A stretch of DNA of 64,000 bases from assembly GCF_024198255.1 (NCBI RefSeq), contig NZ_JAJVKW010000006.1, positions 124,001 to 188,000 on the forward strand. The letters are read 5' to 3'. This document shows, one piece after another, positions 27,086 to 35,502 of the stretch; within the stretch, counting starts at the first letter, position 1, and the number at the start of each line of letters is the position of its first letter. The notes under the pieces are model-generated. The model was not told the DNA's origin and did not search any database. It saw only the letters and a list, made by a program, of their open reading frames with translations. Source of the stretch: Myxococcus guangdongensis. GTDB lineage: Bacteria; Myxococcota; Myxococcia; Myxococcales; Myxococcaceae. The translations under genes were made by a program, and so were the position numbers.

Positions 27086-28468
27086 ATGGTCATCATGGAA
27101 ACGGAACAGGATCGGTCGACGCTGCGCGCGAGCAGGGGAGCTGCTGGCGCGGACACGAACGCTGAGGCCCGTGTCCCGGGGCTGATGCGACTCTTTGGTG
27201 GGGGAAAGGCCCTGGCCGTGGCGCTGCGCTTGAAGGAGGGTGCGCTGGAGCTGGGACGAGGCGCCGCCGTGCTGGGAGAGGTCCAGGACGCGAAGATGTC
27301 GCGGCGCCATGCCCAGGTCCGCTTCGATGGGCAGCGCTTCTGGGTGACGGACCTGGGAAGCCAGAACGGCACGTTCGTGGATGGCGCGGCCATTCCCACG
27401 GGGACTGCCCATGAAGTCCAGCGCGTGGTGCGCATGGGCGACTCGCTCTTCGTTCCCAGCATGGACGTCCGGCCGCTCGAGGCCCACGGGGTCGAAGTCG
27501 TGGAGGGCTTCGTGCGAGGGCCCGCGATGCAAGGCCTGCTCAGGGAGGTCTCCCAGGCCCGTCTCGGCCATTCCCTGTACATCCATGGAGAGAGCGGCAC
27601 CGGCAAGGAAGGCGTGGCGCGTGCCTTCCACGCCCTCTCTCCCCGGCACGGTGGCCCCTTCATCGCCGTCAATTGCGCGGCCATTCCCGAGAGCCTCGCG
27701 GAGCGGTTGTTGTTCGGTGCTCGGAAGGGGGCGTACTCGGGCGCTGACGTGGATGCGCAGGGCTACCTCCAGTCCGCGGATGGCGGCACCCTGTTCCTCG
27801 ACGAGGTCGTGGAGCTGGACCTGGCGGTTCAGGCCAAGCTCCTGCGAGTGCTGGAGAACCGGGAGGTGATTGCCCTGGGCGCGTCCAAGGCGCAGCGGAT
27901 TGACCTGCACGTCTGCTGCGCCAGCAACAAGGGCCTGCGCGCGCAGGTGGCGAGCGGACGACTGCGCGAGGATTTGTACTTCCGCATCGGTCGACCGGAT
28001 GTCTCCCTGCCGCCGCTGCGCCAGCGCCCCGAGGAGATTCCGCTGTTGCTCGAGCGGGGGCTGTCACCCGGAAGGAGCCTGCACGTCTCGTTGGTCGAGG
28101 AGTGCCTGCGCAGGCCCTGGCCCGGCAACGTCCGAGAGCTGATGTCCGAGCTGGGCGTCGCCGAACATTCGGCGCACCTGAAAGGTGCCTCTCGGGTCGA
28201 GGGAGGTCACCTCAAGCCAGACGCTGGCGCGGCCTTCGGGCCCGCATTGTCTCAGCCGTCCGAGGCTCCACGCGCGCCGCCCCGGAAGGCTCCCTCGAAG
28301 GCGAAGCCCCTGCCCGACGATGAGCGCACCCGAATCGAACTCGCCCTGCGCCAGCACGGAGGCAACGTGACCGCCACGGCGGAAGCACTGGGCATGCACC
28401 GCACGCACCTGCGGAGGCTGCTCGCGCGCCATGACATCGCCGTTCCCGACACGGACGAGGAGGCGTGA
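27086..28468 (+). CDS. FHA-domain sigma-54-dependent transcriptional activator (bEBP)
   Basis: 460 residues from ATG 27086 (ATG 27095 possible). An FHA domain at about residues 45-125 has the phosphothreonine-binding signature 'GRG...MSRRHAQVRF...LGSQNGTFVDG'. The AAA+ sigma-54 interaction domain follows at about 140-365: Walker A 'GESGTGKE' (168-175), GAFTGA-equivalent 'GAYSGA' (215-220), Walker B 'LFLDE' (236-240), and 'RPWPGNVRELM'. The C-terminal Fis-type helix-turn-helix is 'GNVTATAEALGMHRTHLRRLL'. The FHA sensor means it probably responds to Thr phosphorylation, plausibly by the kinase encoded nearby at 22387. The GAFTGA loop has Tyr for Phe and Ser for Thr, which may weaken or alter sigma-54 contact. 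A hairpin follows the gene. Confidence 0.9.
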   Translation: MVIMETEQDRSTLRASRGAAGADTNAEARVPGLMRLFGGGKALAVALRLKEGALELGRGAAVLGEVQDAKMSRRHAQVRFDGQRFWVTDLGSQNGTFVDGAAIPTGTAHEVQRVVRMGDSLFVPSMDVRPLEAHGVEVVEGFVRGPAMQGLLREVSQARLGHSLYIHGESGTGKEGVARAFHALSPRHGGPFIAVNCAAIPESLAERLLFGARKGAYSGADVDAQGYLQSADGGTLFLDEVVELDLAVQAKLLRVLENREVIALGASKAQRIDLHVCCASNKGLRAQVASGRLREDLYFRIGRPDVSLPPLRQRPEEIPLLLERGLSPGRSLHVSLVEECLRRPWPGNVRELMSELGVAEHSAHLKGASRVEGGHLKPDAGAAFGPALSQPSEAPRAPPRKAPSKAKPLPDDERTRIELALRQHGGNVTATAEALGMHRTHLRRLLARHDIAVPDTDEEA

Positions 28469-28482
28469 GTCGACCGGAGGTG

Positions 28483-28512
28483 GAGGCAGCCCACCCACGA
28501 GAGGGCTGCCTC
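28483..28512. terminator. Bidirectional hairpin terminator
   Basis: GAGGCAGCCC at 28483-28492 and GGGCTGCCTC at 28503-28512, a 10-bp perfect stem with a 10-base loop, extendable by AGGTG/ACACCT with one bulge. It lies between convergent stops at 28468 and 28557. Confidence 0.7.
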
Positions 28513-28556
28513 ACACCTGTTGGACCGACCGGGTGACGGACCCAGGGGTTGGGTGG

Positions 28557-31178
28557 CTACAAACTCCCTGGCGTGAACGTCACCTGCAGGGGATGGAGCG
28601 CGTCGGCGGAGACACCATCACCCAGTTGCCCCACGGCGTTGTCTCCCCAGGTCCAGACCGTGCCATCCGCGCGGAGGGCCAATGAGTGGCGACTGGCTGC
28701 GGCGACGTGGGTGACGTTGGAGATGCCGGACACTCGCCGCCCCCGAGATTCGTCACCGGGGTCCGTGTCTCCGCGCTGGCCGTGGCTGTTTCCCCCCGTG
28801 GCCTGGAGGTCCCCGTTGTCGTGGAGCATCAGCGAGTGCATGCCTCCGCCCGCCAGCGCGCGGAGGTTGGTCAGCGTGCCCATCCTCGCCGGTGTCCTTC
28901 CATTGCCGGAGCCCCCGATGCCCAGCCGTCCCTGGTCGGGCCTTCCCCAGGACCAGGCGGTGCCGTCCCTCCGGGTGGCGAGCGAGTGTTCCTTGCCCGC
29001 CGTCACCGAGGCGACGTTGGTCATTCCTGGCACCTGGATGGGGGTGGTGCGCCCGGTGGTCGTTCCGTCTCCGAGCTGGCCGACCAGGTTGCCACCCCAG
29101 GCCCAGACCGTTCCATCGCTGCGCAGGGCGAGCGAGTGGTCTGCTCCCGCGGCGAGGGCGGTCACCTCCGTCAACCCCGGCACCTCGACAGGGGCCTGCC
29201 GATGGGTGGTCGTTCCATCTCCGAGCTCACCGGAGGAGTTGTCGCCCCAGGTCCAGACCGTGCCGTCGTCGCCCAGGGCGAGCGAGTGGTTCTCTCCCGC
29301 GGCGATTCGGGTGACGCGGGCGAGCCCCTGTACCTGGATGGGAATGAGGCGGGCGTACGCCGGTCCGTTGCCGAGCTGTCCGAAGACGTCGGAACCCCAG
29401 GCCCAGACGGTGCCATCCCCACGCAGGGCCAGCGTGTGCTGGCTCCCCGCCGCGATGGCGACGACGTCGGAGAGCCCCAGGACCTGCACCGGTGTGTGGC
29501 GCCGCTGGTCGCTGCCATCACCGAGCTCTCCGTTCAGATTCTCTCCCCAGGTCCAGACCGTGCCGTCCTCACGCAGTGCCACGGAATGGAGGGACTGGGT
29601 GGCCACGGCGCTGACGCCTGTCAGCCCTGGGACCTGGGTCGGCGTGTGACGTCGCGGCGGCGGGCCCACGCCGAGCCGGCCTTCTCCATTGTGCCCCCAT
29701 GCTCGGACGCCGCCGCCCTGGAGGAACGCGAGGGAATGGTCGCTGTTCGCGGAGATGGAGAGGGCGCCCGTCAGCTCCGGGATCTGCATCGGCGAAGGGC
29801 GCGCCGTCACCGTGCCATCGCCCAGTTGACCGGAGTGATTGTCACCCCACGCCCAGACCGTCCCGTCGTCCCGGATGGCCAGGCCGTGCGAGGCGCCCGC
29901 GTCGATGGCCGTCACGCCGCCCAAGCCGGGGATGGCCGCGGGCTTGCTTCGCAAGATGTCCGTTCCGCCGTCGCCCAGGGCGCCCTTGTGATTGCTTCCC
30001 CAGGACCAGACGCTGCCATCGACGAGGAGGGCCATGGACCAGCCCATGCCCCCGGAGAGCGCGACGGCGGAGCCCACCCCCGCGAGCCGGACCGGCGTGG
30101 AGCGGTCGACGAGCGAGTCGTCGCCGAGCTGGCCAGAGGTATTGCTGCCCCACGCCCAGACGCTCCCGTCCGCGCCTGCCGCCAGCGTCTGCCAGCCCTC
30201 GCCGGCGGCGATGCTGGTGATGCGAGGCAACCCCTGGACCTTCCACGGCCAGTTCCTGGGGGAGTGCGTCCCATCGCCGAGCTGGCCGAAGCTGTTGTTG
30301 CCCCAGGTCCAGACAGTGCCGTCCTCGCCGAGCGCGACGGAGTAGGTGCTCCCCGCGGCGATGGCGATGACCGGTGGCAGCCCGTTCATCCGCGCGGGGG
30401 TGATGCGGCCGGTGTTCGTGCCATCGCCCAGCTCGCCGAAGTAGTTGGCGCCCCAGCTCCAGACCGTGCCGTCTGCACTCAAGGCCAGCGAGTGTCGGAG
30501 GCCCCCGGATACCGCGATGATTTGTGTCAACGCCGCTTCCTGGACAGGGGTGTGGCGCTCGGCGTCGGTCCCATGGCCGAACGCGCCGGGCCCGTTGTCG
30601 CCCCAGGTCCAGAGGGTGCCGTCCTCGCGCACGGCCAGCGAGTGGGCGTGGCCCGCGGAGACCCTGGGGCCCGTGCACGGACGGGCTGACAGAAGGAACG
30701 TCTTGGTGGTGGAGAGGTCCTCACCATCCGTCACGGTGGCGGTGACCTGGATGCGAGTTCCCGTCGGCAGGCAGGAGGGGCTGGTCCACGTCAGCTCGCT
30801 GGTGGTGTCCGAGTGTGTGGGCGTCCCGAGCGTGCCCGTGGTGGCGGCCCACGTGAAGCGCAGTCGGGGTGTCTTGTCATCGCGGGCGACGACCCGGAAG
30901 GAGACCGCCTCGTCCGGCACGGTGTTGACGGTGGATTGGGTGGCTTCGATGAGCGTGGGCGGCTCGGGGGGAGGAGGGCCCGCGTCGGGTGGACCCGTGT
31001 CCGGGAGGCCCGCGTCGGGGAGGCCCGCGTCGGGCTGGCCCGCATCCGGGATGCAGCTCATGGGGCGTCTTTCGCAGTCATCCGCCTGCTCCGTATCGGA
31101 GGTGCAGCCGCTGAAGGCCAGCCACGCCGAGGCCAGAAAGAGGGGAATGGCGACATGACGGTGTCGATGTGGGGACAT
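28557..31178 (-). CDS. RCC1-repeat lipoprotein (14 repeats)
   Basis: 873 residues from ATG 31178. Lipobox 'SAWLAFSGCTS', then a Pro-Asp-Ala-Gly linker (residues about 45-75), then an Ig/PKD-like domain ('PPTLIEATQSTVNTVPDEAVSFRV', 'TSELTWTSPSCLPTGTRIQV'). From about residue 165 there are 14 RCC1 repeats of about 50 residues with '(L/V)W(T/A/S)WG.N..GQLGDG' and 'V..I(A/S)AG..HSLAL'. Fourteen is twice seven, consistent with two seven-bladed propellers. Repeats near the C-terminus are less regular ('LQATGGNSHGQRGD'). It is probably a surface-exposed binding protein. A second, shorter RCC1 lipoprotein lies at 43772-44854. Confidence 0.82.
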   Translation of the reverse strand: MSPHRHRHVAIPLFLASAWLAFSGCTSDTEQADDCERRPMSCIPDAGQPDAGLPDAGLPDTGPPDAGPPPPEPPTLIEATQSTVNTVPDEAVSFRVVARDDKTPRLRFTWAATTGTLGTPTHSDTTSELTWTSPSCLPTGTRIQVTATVTDGEDLSTTKTFLLSARPCTGPRVSAGHAHSLAVREDGTLWTWGDNGPGAFGHGTDAERHTPVQEAALTQIIAVSGGLRHSLALSADGTVWSWGANYFGELGDGTNTGRITPARMNGLPPVIAIAAGSTYSVALGEDGTVWTWGNNSFGQLGDGTHSPRNWPWKVQGLPRITSIAAGEGWQTLAAGADGSVWAWGSNTSGQLGDDSLVDRSTPVRLAGVGSAVALSGGMGWSMALLVDGSVWSWGSNHKGALGDGGTDILRSKPAAIPGLGGVTAIDAGASHGLAIRDDGTVWAWGDNHSGQLGDGTVTARPSPMQIPELTGALSISANSDHSLAFLQGGGVRAWGHNGEGRLGVGPPPRRHTPTQVPGLTGVSAVATQSLHSVALREDGTVWTWGENLNGELGDGSDQRRHTPVQVLGLSDVVAIAAGSQHTLALRGDGTVWAWGSDVFGQLGNGPAYARLIPIQVQGLARVTRIAAGENHSLALGDDGTVWTWGDNSSGELGDGTTTHRQAPVEVPGLTEVTALAAGADHSLALRSDGTVWAWGGNLVGQLGDGTTTGRTTPIQVPGMTNVASVTAGKEHSLATRRDGTAWSWGRPDQGRLGIGGSGNGRTPARMGTLTNLRALAGGGMHSLMLHDNGDLQATGGNSHGQRGDTDPGDESRGRRVSGISNVTHVAAASRHSLALRADGTVWTWGDNAVGQLGDGVSADALHPLQVTFTPGSL

Positions 31179-31480
31179 TTCAACCTGAGCGAAGGTGCGA
31201 GGATTTGAGGACCGCGGTTGCGCCCGGACGACCCGGCGCCAATCACAATCCGCCGGAGGTCGAATCCAGGAACGCCTGGATTGGCCGCGGCCCCGGTGCA
31301 TCCCGCGTGCCCCACCTGCTCCCACGCGGAGACGTTCCTCGGAGGGTGCAGAAAGCTGCACGACTGTGTTCCCCCGCGCCCAGGTGTGCCGAGCGATGCA
31401 CGGCGAGCCCAGTGCCCAGGTTCGGGCCGTGATTCGACTTTCATGACGCGACGTGTCACCGTGTCGGCTGGAGGTCCTGA
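31179..31480. promoter_or_regulatory. Divergent intergenic region with two inverted repeats
   Basis: 302 bases between the RCC1 gene (leftward) and the hydrolase gene (rightward). AATCCAGG at 31263-31270 and CCTGGATT at 31275-31282 form a perfect 8-bp repeat with 4-base spacing. GTGCAG at 31346-31351 and CTGCAC at 31356-31361 form a 6-bp repeat with 4-base spacing. Equal spacing suggests operator sites or small hairpins. No gene is seen here. Confidence 0.4.
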
Positions 31481-32458
31481 ATGACGATTCCGGAAGCCCC
31501 GCCCAAGCCTCGTGTGGGCAAGGTCGATGTCGCGCTCGGCGTGCTCAATGGCGTGCTGGGGGACTATCTCCACCGTCGGAGCAACGCGCTGGCCACCCCC
31601 ATGGGGCTCTTCCACGAGGGCCGCCCGCTCCCGGTCGAGCGGGAGGCCTTGCGCGCCGCGCATCCGAGCTCCACGGGGCGCGTGGTCCTGTGGGTCCATG
31701 GGCTCGCCGTCACCGAGGCCGTCTGGGCCTTTCCCTCCGAGCCCACCACCGACTACGGCACCCTCCTGGAGCGCGACGCGGGCTTCACGCCGCTCTACCT
31801 CCGCTACAACACCGGGCTGCACATCTCCGACAACGGAGAGGCCCTCGCGCACCTGCTGCAACGCCTGGTCGCCGAGTTCCCCGTCCCCATCACCGAGCTC
31901 GTCCTCGTCGGCTACAGCATGGGCGGCCTCGTCCTGCGCAGCGCCTGCCACCTGGCCTCCGAGGCGTGCCTGCCCTGGCTCTCCCTCGTGCGGCGCTCCT
32001 ACTCCATCGGCGTGCCCCACTTCGGCAGCCCCCTGGAGCGCATGGGCACCGTCGTCGCCCAGGTGCTCCGCGCCGTGCCCAATTCCTACACCCGCCTCGT
32101 CGCCGACGTCGTCGACCTGCGCAGCAGCGGGGTGAAGGACCTGGGCGTCGCTCGGCTGCGTCGACAGGATTGGGAGGACACCTCCGCGCCGTGCGCGCCC
32201 CTGCGTCCTCCCCAGGGCATCGCCCATCACCTCATCGTCGGGGCGCTCGGGCAGGAGGGCGCGTGGGTCTCCGCCCTGTTCGGCGATGGCGTCGTCTCCA
32301 TGGCGAGCGCCTCCGGGCGCACCGGCCCGGGTGATTCGAGCCCGTTGTTCCCTCCGGAGAACGTCCAGGTGGTCCCGGGCATCGACCACGTCACGCTCGC
32401 GCACCACGCGTCGGTCTACGCGCGGCTGCGCGAGTCACTCATGTTGGAGGCCTCATGA
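31481..32458 (+). CDS. PGAP1/lipase-like alpha/beta hydrolase
   Basis: 325 residues, start supported by GGAGG 7-11 bases upstream. No signal peptide, so it is cytoplasmic or peripheral. The alpha/beta-hydrolase pattern includes 'VVLWVHGLAVTE' (oxyanion strand), nucleophile elbow 'LVLVGYSMGGLV', and 'VPHFGSPLER' as in lipases of the PGAP1 or triacylglycerol-lipase group. The likely catalytic His is in 'VVPGIDHVTLAHH'. The N-terminal helix 'VALGVLNGVLGDYLHRRSN' is amphipathic. The stop overlaps the next gene's ATG (ATGA), so translation of the two is coupled. The substrate is likely a lipid or ester, not determined. Confidence 0.8.
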   Translation: MTIPEAPPKPRVGKVDVALGVLNGVLGDYLHRRSNALATPMGLFHEGRPLPVEREALRAAHPSSTGRVVLWVHGLAVTEAVWAFPSEPTTDYGTLLERDAGFTPLYLRYNTGLHISDNGEALAHLLQRLVAEFPVPITELVLVGYSMGGLVLRSACHLASEACLPWLSLVRRSYSIGVPHFGSPLERMGTVVAQVLRAVPNSYTRLVADVVDLRSSGVKDLGVARLRRQDWEDTSAPCAPLRPPQGIAHHLIVGALGQEGAWVSALFGDGVVSMASASGRTGPGDSSPLFPPENVQVVPGIDHVTLAHHASVYARLRESLMLEAS

Positions 32459-32790
32459 ATCGCCTGCGGGGAGTGAAGGACCTGGTCCGGGACGCGGTGG
32501 AGCACGGCGCCACGGCGGTGGAGCGCATCCACCGCTCGACCGCCGCGAGGCCGTTCCAGGTGCTGCGGCTCATCCCCTCACTCGAGGCCCCCGTGGGCGT
32601 CCTGCAGTCGCTCCAGGACACCGCCCTCGCCGGCACGTATGGAATGGTCCGCTGGGTCAACCGCGCCGTCGGTGGGACGCTGGACGTCGCCCTGGACCTC
32701 GTCGAGCAACACCCGCGCTCGGCGCCGACCGAGGCTCAGGGCCCGTCGAGCACCGACAACATCCGCGGCAGCACGTCGGAGAACGTGTAG
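32455..32790 (+). CDS. Small amphipathic helical protein coupled to the hydrolase
   Basis: 111 residues, start ATG at 32455 overlapping the hydrolase stop by four bases. Residues 1-80 are predicted helical and amphipathic ('LRGVKDLVRDAVEHGATAVERIHRSTA', 'LQDTALAGTYGMVRWVNRAVG'), reminiscent of phasin-like or lipid-surface proteins; the last 25 residues are polar and probably disordered. Translational coupling suggests it partners the hydrolase, for example as a chaperone or lipid-granule targeting factor; this is inference. Its last 55 bp overlap the end of the convergent esterase gene. Confidence 0.65.
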   Translation: MNRLRGVKDLVRDAVEHGATAVERIHRSTAARPFQVLRLIPSLEAPVGVLQSLQDTALAGTYGMVRWVNRAVGGTLDVALDLVEQHPRSAPTEAQGPSSTDNIRGSTSENV

Positions 32791-33641
32791 CTCCAGCATG
32801 GGAGGTTGTGGCCGCCGTCGCAGCCGAACGGATTCTCCGCGGGCTTCGGGCGGCCATACATCTCGTAGTGGTGCGCAATCCCCGCGCTGTCGAGCGTCTG
32901 GTGCAAGCGCGCCGTGGCCGCGGCGGGGACGCGCTCGAGCAGGTCTCCATCCCACGTGCCCGAGCCCGCGTAGAGCGCCACCGCCACCGTCCTCAGCCCC
33001 GCGGCGCGCTCCAGCGGGTTGTTGATGTGCCATGCCGGGTCGAAGGGCCAGAAGGGCGAGCCGAAGGCCCCGTTCGCGTTGTTGAGCCAGCGCGCCGACT
33101 CCTCGGTGACGACGGTGCGGATGGCCGCGTTCCCCAGGTCCAACGCACCGGAGAAGCTGGCCACGTACGCGAACAGGTCCGGTCGCCGGGCCGCGCAGCT
33201 GATGGCGCCGAAGCCCGCCATCGACGGGCCGGCAATCGCCCGGCCCTGCTTGTACGCGAGCGTCCGCAGGTTCTGGTCCACCCACGGAATCAGCTGGTTC
33301 AGATGGAACTCCTCCCACGCTTGATTCACGCCGCGCGGGAGGAGCCAGTGGGTGTACCAGCCCGCCTTGCCTCCCTCCGGCATGATGGTGATGACCGGCT
33401 GGTTCTCCGTGGTGGCCCGCGCCCCGCCGGATTCGACCCACTGCGAGGAGTTCAGCCCACCGCCACTGTGCAGCAGGTACACCACCGGGTAGCGCGCCTC
33501 CGGGGTGCTCGCCTCCACCGGGGAGGCCTCTTCCGCGTGGGCCGTCCAGGGGACACCCCCCAGCACGGCGGTGACGGACAGGAGCGCGCTTGCGACGACG
33601 GAACGCCAGGACACCGAGGAGACTGCATTGTCTTTGGGCAT
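32736..33641 (-). CDS. Secreted esterase of the Esterase D / antigen 85-like family
   Basis: 301 residues from ATG 33641, which gives a clean signal peptide ('SVVASALLSVTAVLGGVPWTAHA'); Met 14 residues upstream is possible. Alpha/beta-hydrolase features are 'YPVVYLLHSGGGLNSSQW', 'PVITIMPEGGKAGWYTHW', nucleophile elbow 'AIAGPSMAGFGAI' (Ser in GPSMAG), and 'HHYEMYGRPK' with a late 'GCDGGHNLPCWSY', where the His is probably catalytic. This is the layout of PF00756-type esterases, which deacylate or transfer acyl groups outside the cytoplasm. The 3' end overlaps the small helical protein gene by 55 bp on the other strand. Confidence 0.8.
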   Translation of the reverse strand: MPKDNAVSSVSWRSVVASALLSVTAVLGGVPWTAHAEEASPVEASTPEARYPVVYLLHSGGGLNSSQWVESGGARATTENQPVITIMPEGGKAGWYTHWLLPRGVNQAWEEFHLNQLIPWVDQNLRTLAYKQGRAIAGPSMAGFGAISCAARRPDLFAYVASFSGALDLGNAAIRTVVTEESARWLNNANGAFGSPFWPFDPAWHINNPLERAAGLRTVAVALYAGSGTWDGDLLERVPAAATARLHQTLDSAGIAHHYEMYGRPKPAENPFGCDGGHNLPCWSYTFSDVLPRMLSVLDGP

Positions 33642-33746
33642 CCGCCCATTTCGGGGGGCACTGGCGGTATTGCAAGGCTTCACGCGTGACGCGGTGGTCC
33701 AGGCGCCACGGCGGGAGACGAGCGCCGTGGCGAGGACCGGGGGGCG

Positions 33747-34013
33747 TCAGTACGCGAAGATGAGCCGGCCGTTGGAATACACGCAGTACAGCTCGCCGGT
33801 GGTGTCGCCATCGCAGCAGGTCTGCACCTCACCCTCGTTGAAGCAACGCTTGTTCACGAGCGAGCCACACGCGGGATAGCCCGAGCACGCCAACTGGGAG
33901 AGCGTCGAGTCCTGGCTGCTCTCGGACACTGCCTCGGGCTCGGAGACCGGACCGCCACAGCCCAGCAGGGAGAAGCCGAACAACACCGCCGTCACAACAA
34001 GAGACTGCTTCAT
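33747..34013 (-). CDS. Small Cys-rich lipoprotein
   Basis: 88 residues, start preceded by GAGG. Lipobox 'FGFSLLGCGG'; a Glu/Ser-rich spacer to about residue 40; then a Cys-rich C-terminal domain 'LACSGYPACGSL', 'RCFNEGEVQTCCDGD', 'ELYCVYSNGRL' with six Cys. Function is unknown. It resembles the other small Cys-rich lipoproteins in the window in layout but not in sequence. Confidence 0.68.
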   Translation of the reverse strand: MKQSLVVTAVLFGFSLLGCGGPVSEPEAVSESSQDSTLSQLACSGYPACGSLVNKRCFNEGEVQTCCDGDTTGELYCVYSNGRLIFAY

Positions 34014-34426
34014 GAGGAGCCTCGTCGGGTAGGTGGAACGACGTCAGCCTAATCCAACGCGAGCCCGAATCGATGGGCACGGGGCCTCATGAAGGGGAGG
34101 GTGCACCGGGACCTCGTGGCCCGCCATCACTGTTCGTGGCGCAAGAGGTGGGCACTTGCTCCCTGCGGCACATTCCGAGGCCTCTGCCGCGAGGGAGGGG
34201 GCGGCAGATGGGTCCACGAGGTCGCCGGGTTGTGACGCGTCACGCAGACTCGAAGAAGGCGATGGCGTTGCCATCGGCAATGAGGGAGCGCGTCGGGGCC
34301 CCGGCCCCTGCGTCCAGACACGACGCACCCGATTCTCCCGAGGACGCACGCCTCGGCGGGGGACGCATCCTCCGAGACTCACGAGCCGCTGGTCCGGGAA
34401 TTGCGTTGCCGGCGCGCGGAGGCGAC
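34014..34426. other. Divergent intergenic region (413 bp)
   Basis: Lies between the small lipoprotein (leftward) and the zinc-finger protein (rightward). The rightward frame is open through much of it, but no ribosome site or domain supports translation before 34427. A 7-bp inverted repeat, CTGCCGC at 34184-34190 and GCGGCAG at 34201-34207 with a 10-base purine loop, is the only structure noted. Confidence 0.4.
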
Positions 34427-35452
34427 ATGCCGTTCTACAAGTGCTTTGGCTGCATGAAGTCGTTCATGTCGGAGACGCGAGCCACGCAGTGCAAGTTCTG
34501 CGACAAGCTCCTCAACGAGGACGTCAACCGTCAGTCGGCGCCTCCCAGGCTGACGCGGAGCAACTCCGCGCCCCAGTTGGGGGCGATGACGCCCCAGCAG
34601 CAGGTGGTCCGCTTCGAGGTGGCCCAGAAGCAGGTGGCCTTCAAGCCGGAGTGCCCCCGGCTCGTCTGCAGGTCCAATGACCTCACCTGTCTCGGCGCGG
34701 ACCCCATCTTCGTTTCCGGCGCCAATCTCTATGTCTGCAACACCTGCACGGTGAACTTCGTCTGGAACCCCCTCCTCCCCTTCGAGAGGGGCTTCGCCAG
34801 CCAGGACGTCACCTACCGCATGACGCCGCTCAACGTGCTCGCGTTCCGGGGGCTCAACCTCCCAGGTCCGCTGGACTGCTTGAATGTCTTCAAGAAAGGC
34901 TTCCCGGTCCGGAAGCTCGGCTACGCGGATGACTCGCCCTGGAACATCCAGTACCGCACCAGCGCCGCCAAGGGCGTCACCCTGGACGAGGAGGAGTTTC
35001 CCATGTCGGGAGACATCTTCCCCGAGTCCGCGCATTGCTTCGCGACCCGCATCCCCGGCGCCACCATCTTCCCCAACGACGCCACCGTCACCCGGACCTA
35101 TCTCTTCGTCTGCTTCCTGCGGGAGGGCTTCGACACCCGTCGTCAGCAGCAGCGGGAGGTGGCGCTCATCCAGAAGTACTACCCCTTCCTGTCCGCGGCC
35201 GCGCTACGGAAGGTGGCCTGGCCCCTGGATGCCTATGAAGTGGCCGTCGAGGAGCTCGATTCGAGCCTCATCCTCGCTTCCATCCGCTGCGACAAGGTGT
35301 GGGCCTCCGCGAACTGGAAGGACGGAGGCACCTACCGGCTCTACCTGCCCTCGCTGATGTTCAATCCCTCCACGCCGTTGGCCCTGCACGGGCCCATCAC
35401 GACCATGCTCAAGCAGCATCGCGCCGGCACGATTCCCAGCACGCCCCTGTGA
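34427..35452 (+). CDS. Zinc-ribbon protein of unknown function
   Basis: 341 residues from ATG 34427, supported by GGAGG 6-10 bases upstream. The N-terminus has a CxxC...CxxC ribbon ('CFGC' at 6-9, 'CKFC' at 22-25), followed by a polar linker and additional Cys pairs ('CRSNDLTC', 'CNTC'). The C-terminal 200 residues are a compact alpha/beta domain ('SAHCFATRIPGATIFP', 'TYLFVCFLREGFDTRRQQQ', 'DAYEVAVEELDSSLILASIRCDKVW'). This has a faint ADP-ribosyltransferase-like feel, but I cannot identify catalytic residues, so no function is assigned. There is no signal peptide. A strong hairpin follows the stop. Confidence 0.65.
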   Translation: MPFYKCFGCMKSFMSETRATQCKFCDKLLNEDVNRQSAPPRLTRSNSAPQLGAMTPQQQVVRFEVAQKQVAFKPECPRLVCRSNDLTCLGADPIFVSGANLYVCNTCTVNFVWNPLLPFERGFASQDVTYRMTPLNVLAFRGLNLPGPLDCLNVFKKGFPVRKLGYADDSPWNIQYRTSAAKGVTLDEEEFPMSGDIFPESAHCFATRIPGATIFPNDATVTRTYLFVCFLREGFDTRRQQQREVALIQKYYPFLSAAALRKVAWPLDAYEVAVEELDSSLILASIRCDKVWASANWKDGGTYRLYLPSLMFNPSTPLALHGPITTMLKQHRAGTIPSTPL

Positions 35453-35461
35453 GCGCCGGGT

Positions 35462-35494
35462 GCACCGCCGCCAGCAACAGGCCGGCGGCGGTGC
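35462..35494. terminator. Bidirectional hairpin terminator
   Basis: Perfect 11-bp stem, GCACCGCCGCC at 35462-35472 and GGCGGCGGTGC at 35484-35494, 11-base loop, between convergent stops at 35452 and 35503. Confidence 0.75.
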
Positions 35495-35502
35495 GGCTCA
35501 GC

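Noticed and set aside
27086-28468. Direct regulation of the Zorya operon by the FHA activator
   Set aside because: No sigma-54 -24/-12 element is seen in 45141-45536, and the loci are 17 kb apart, so there is no sequence support.
34073-34426. N-terminal extension of the zinc-ribbon protein upstream of 34427
   Set aside because: Open frame but no ribosome site, no conserved pattern, and a strong GGAGG directly before 34427.
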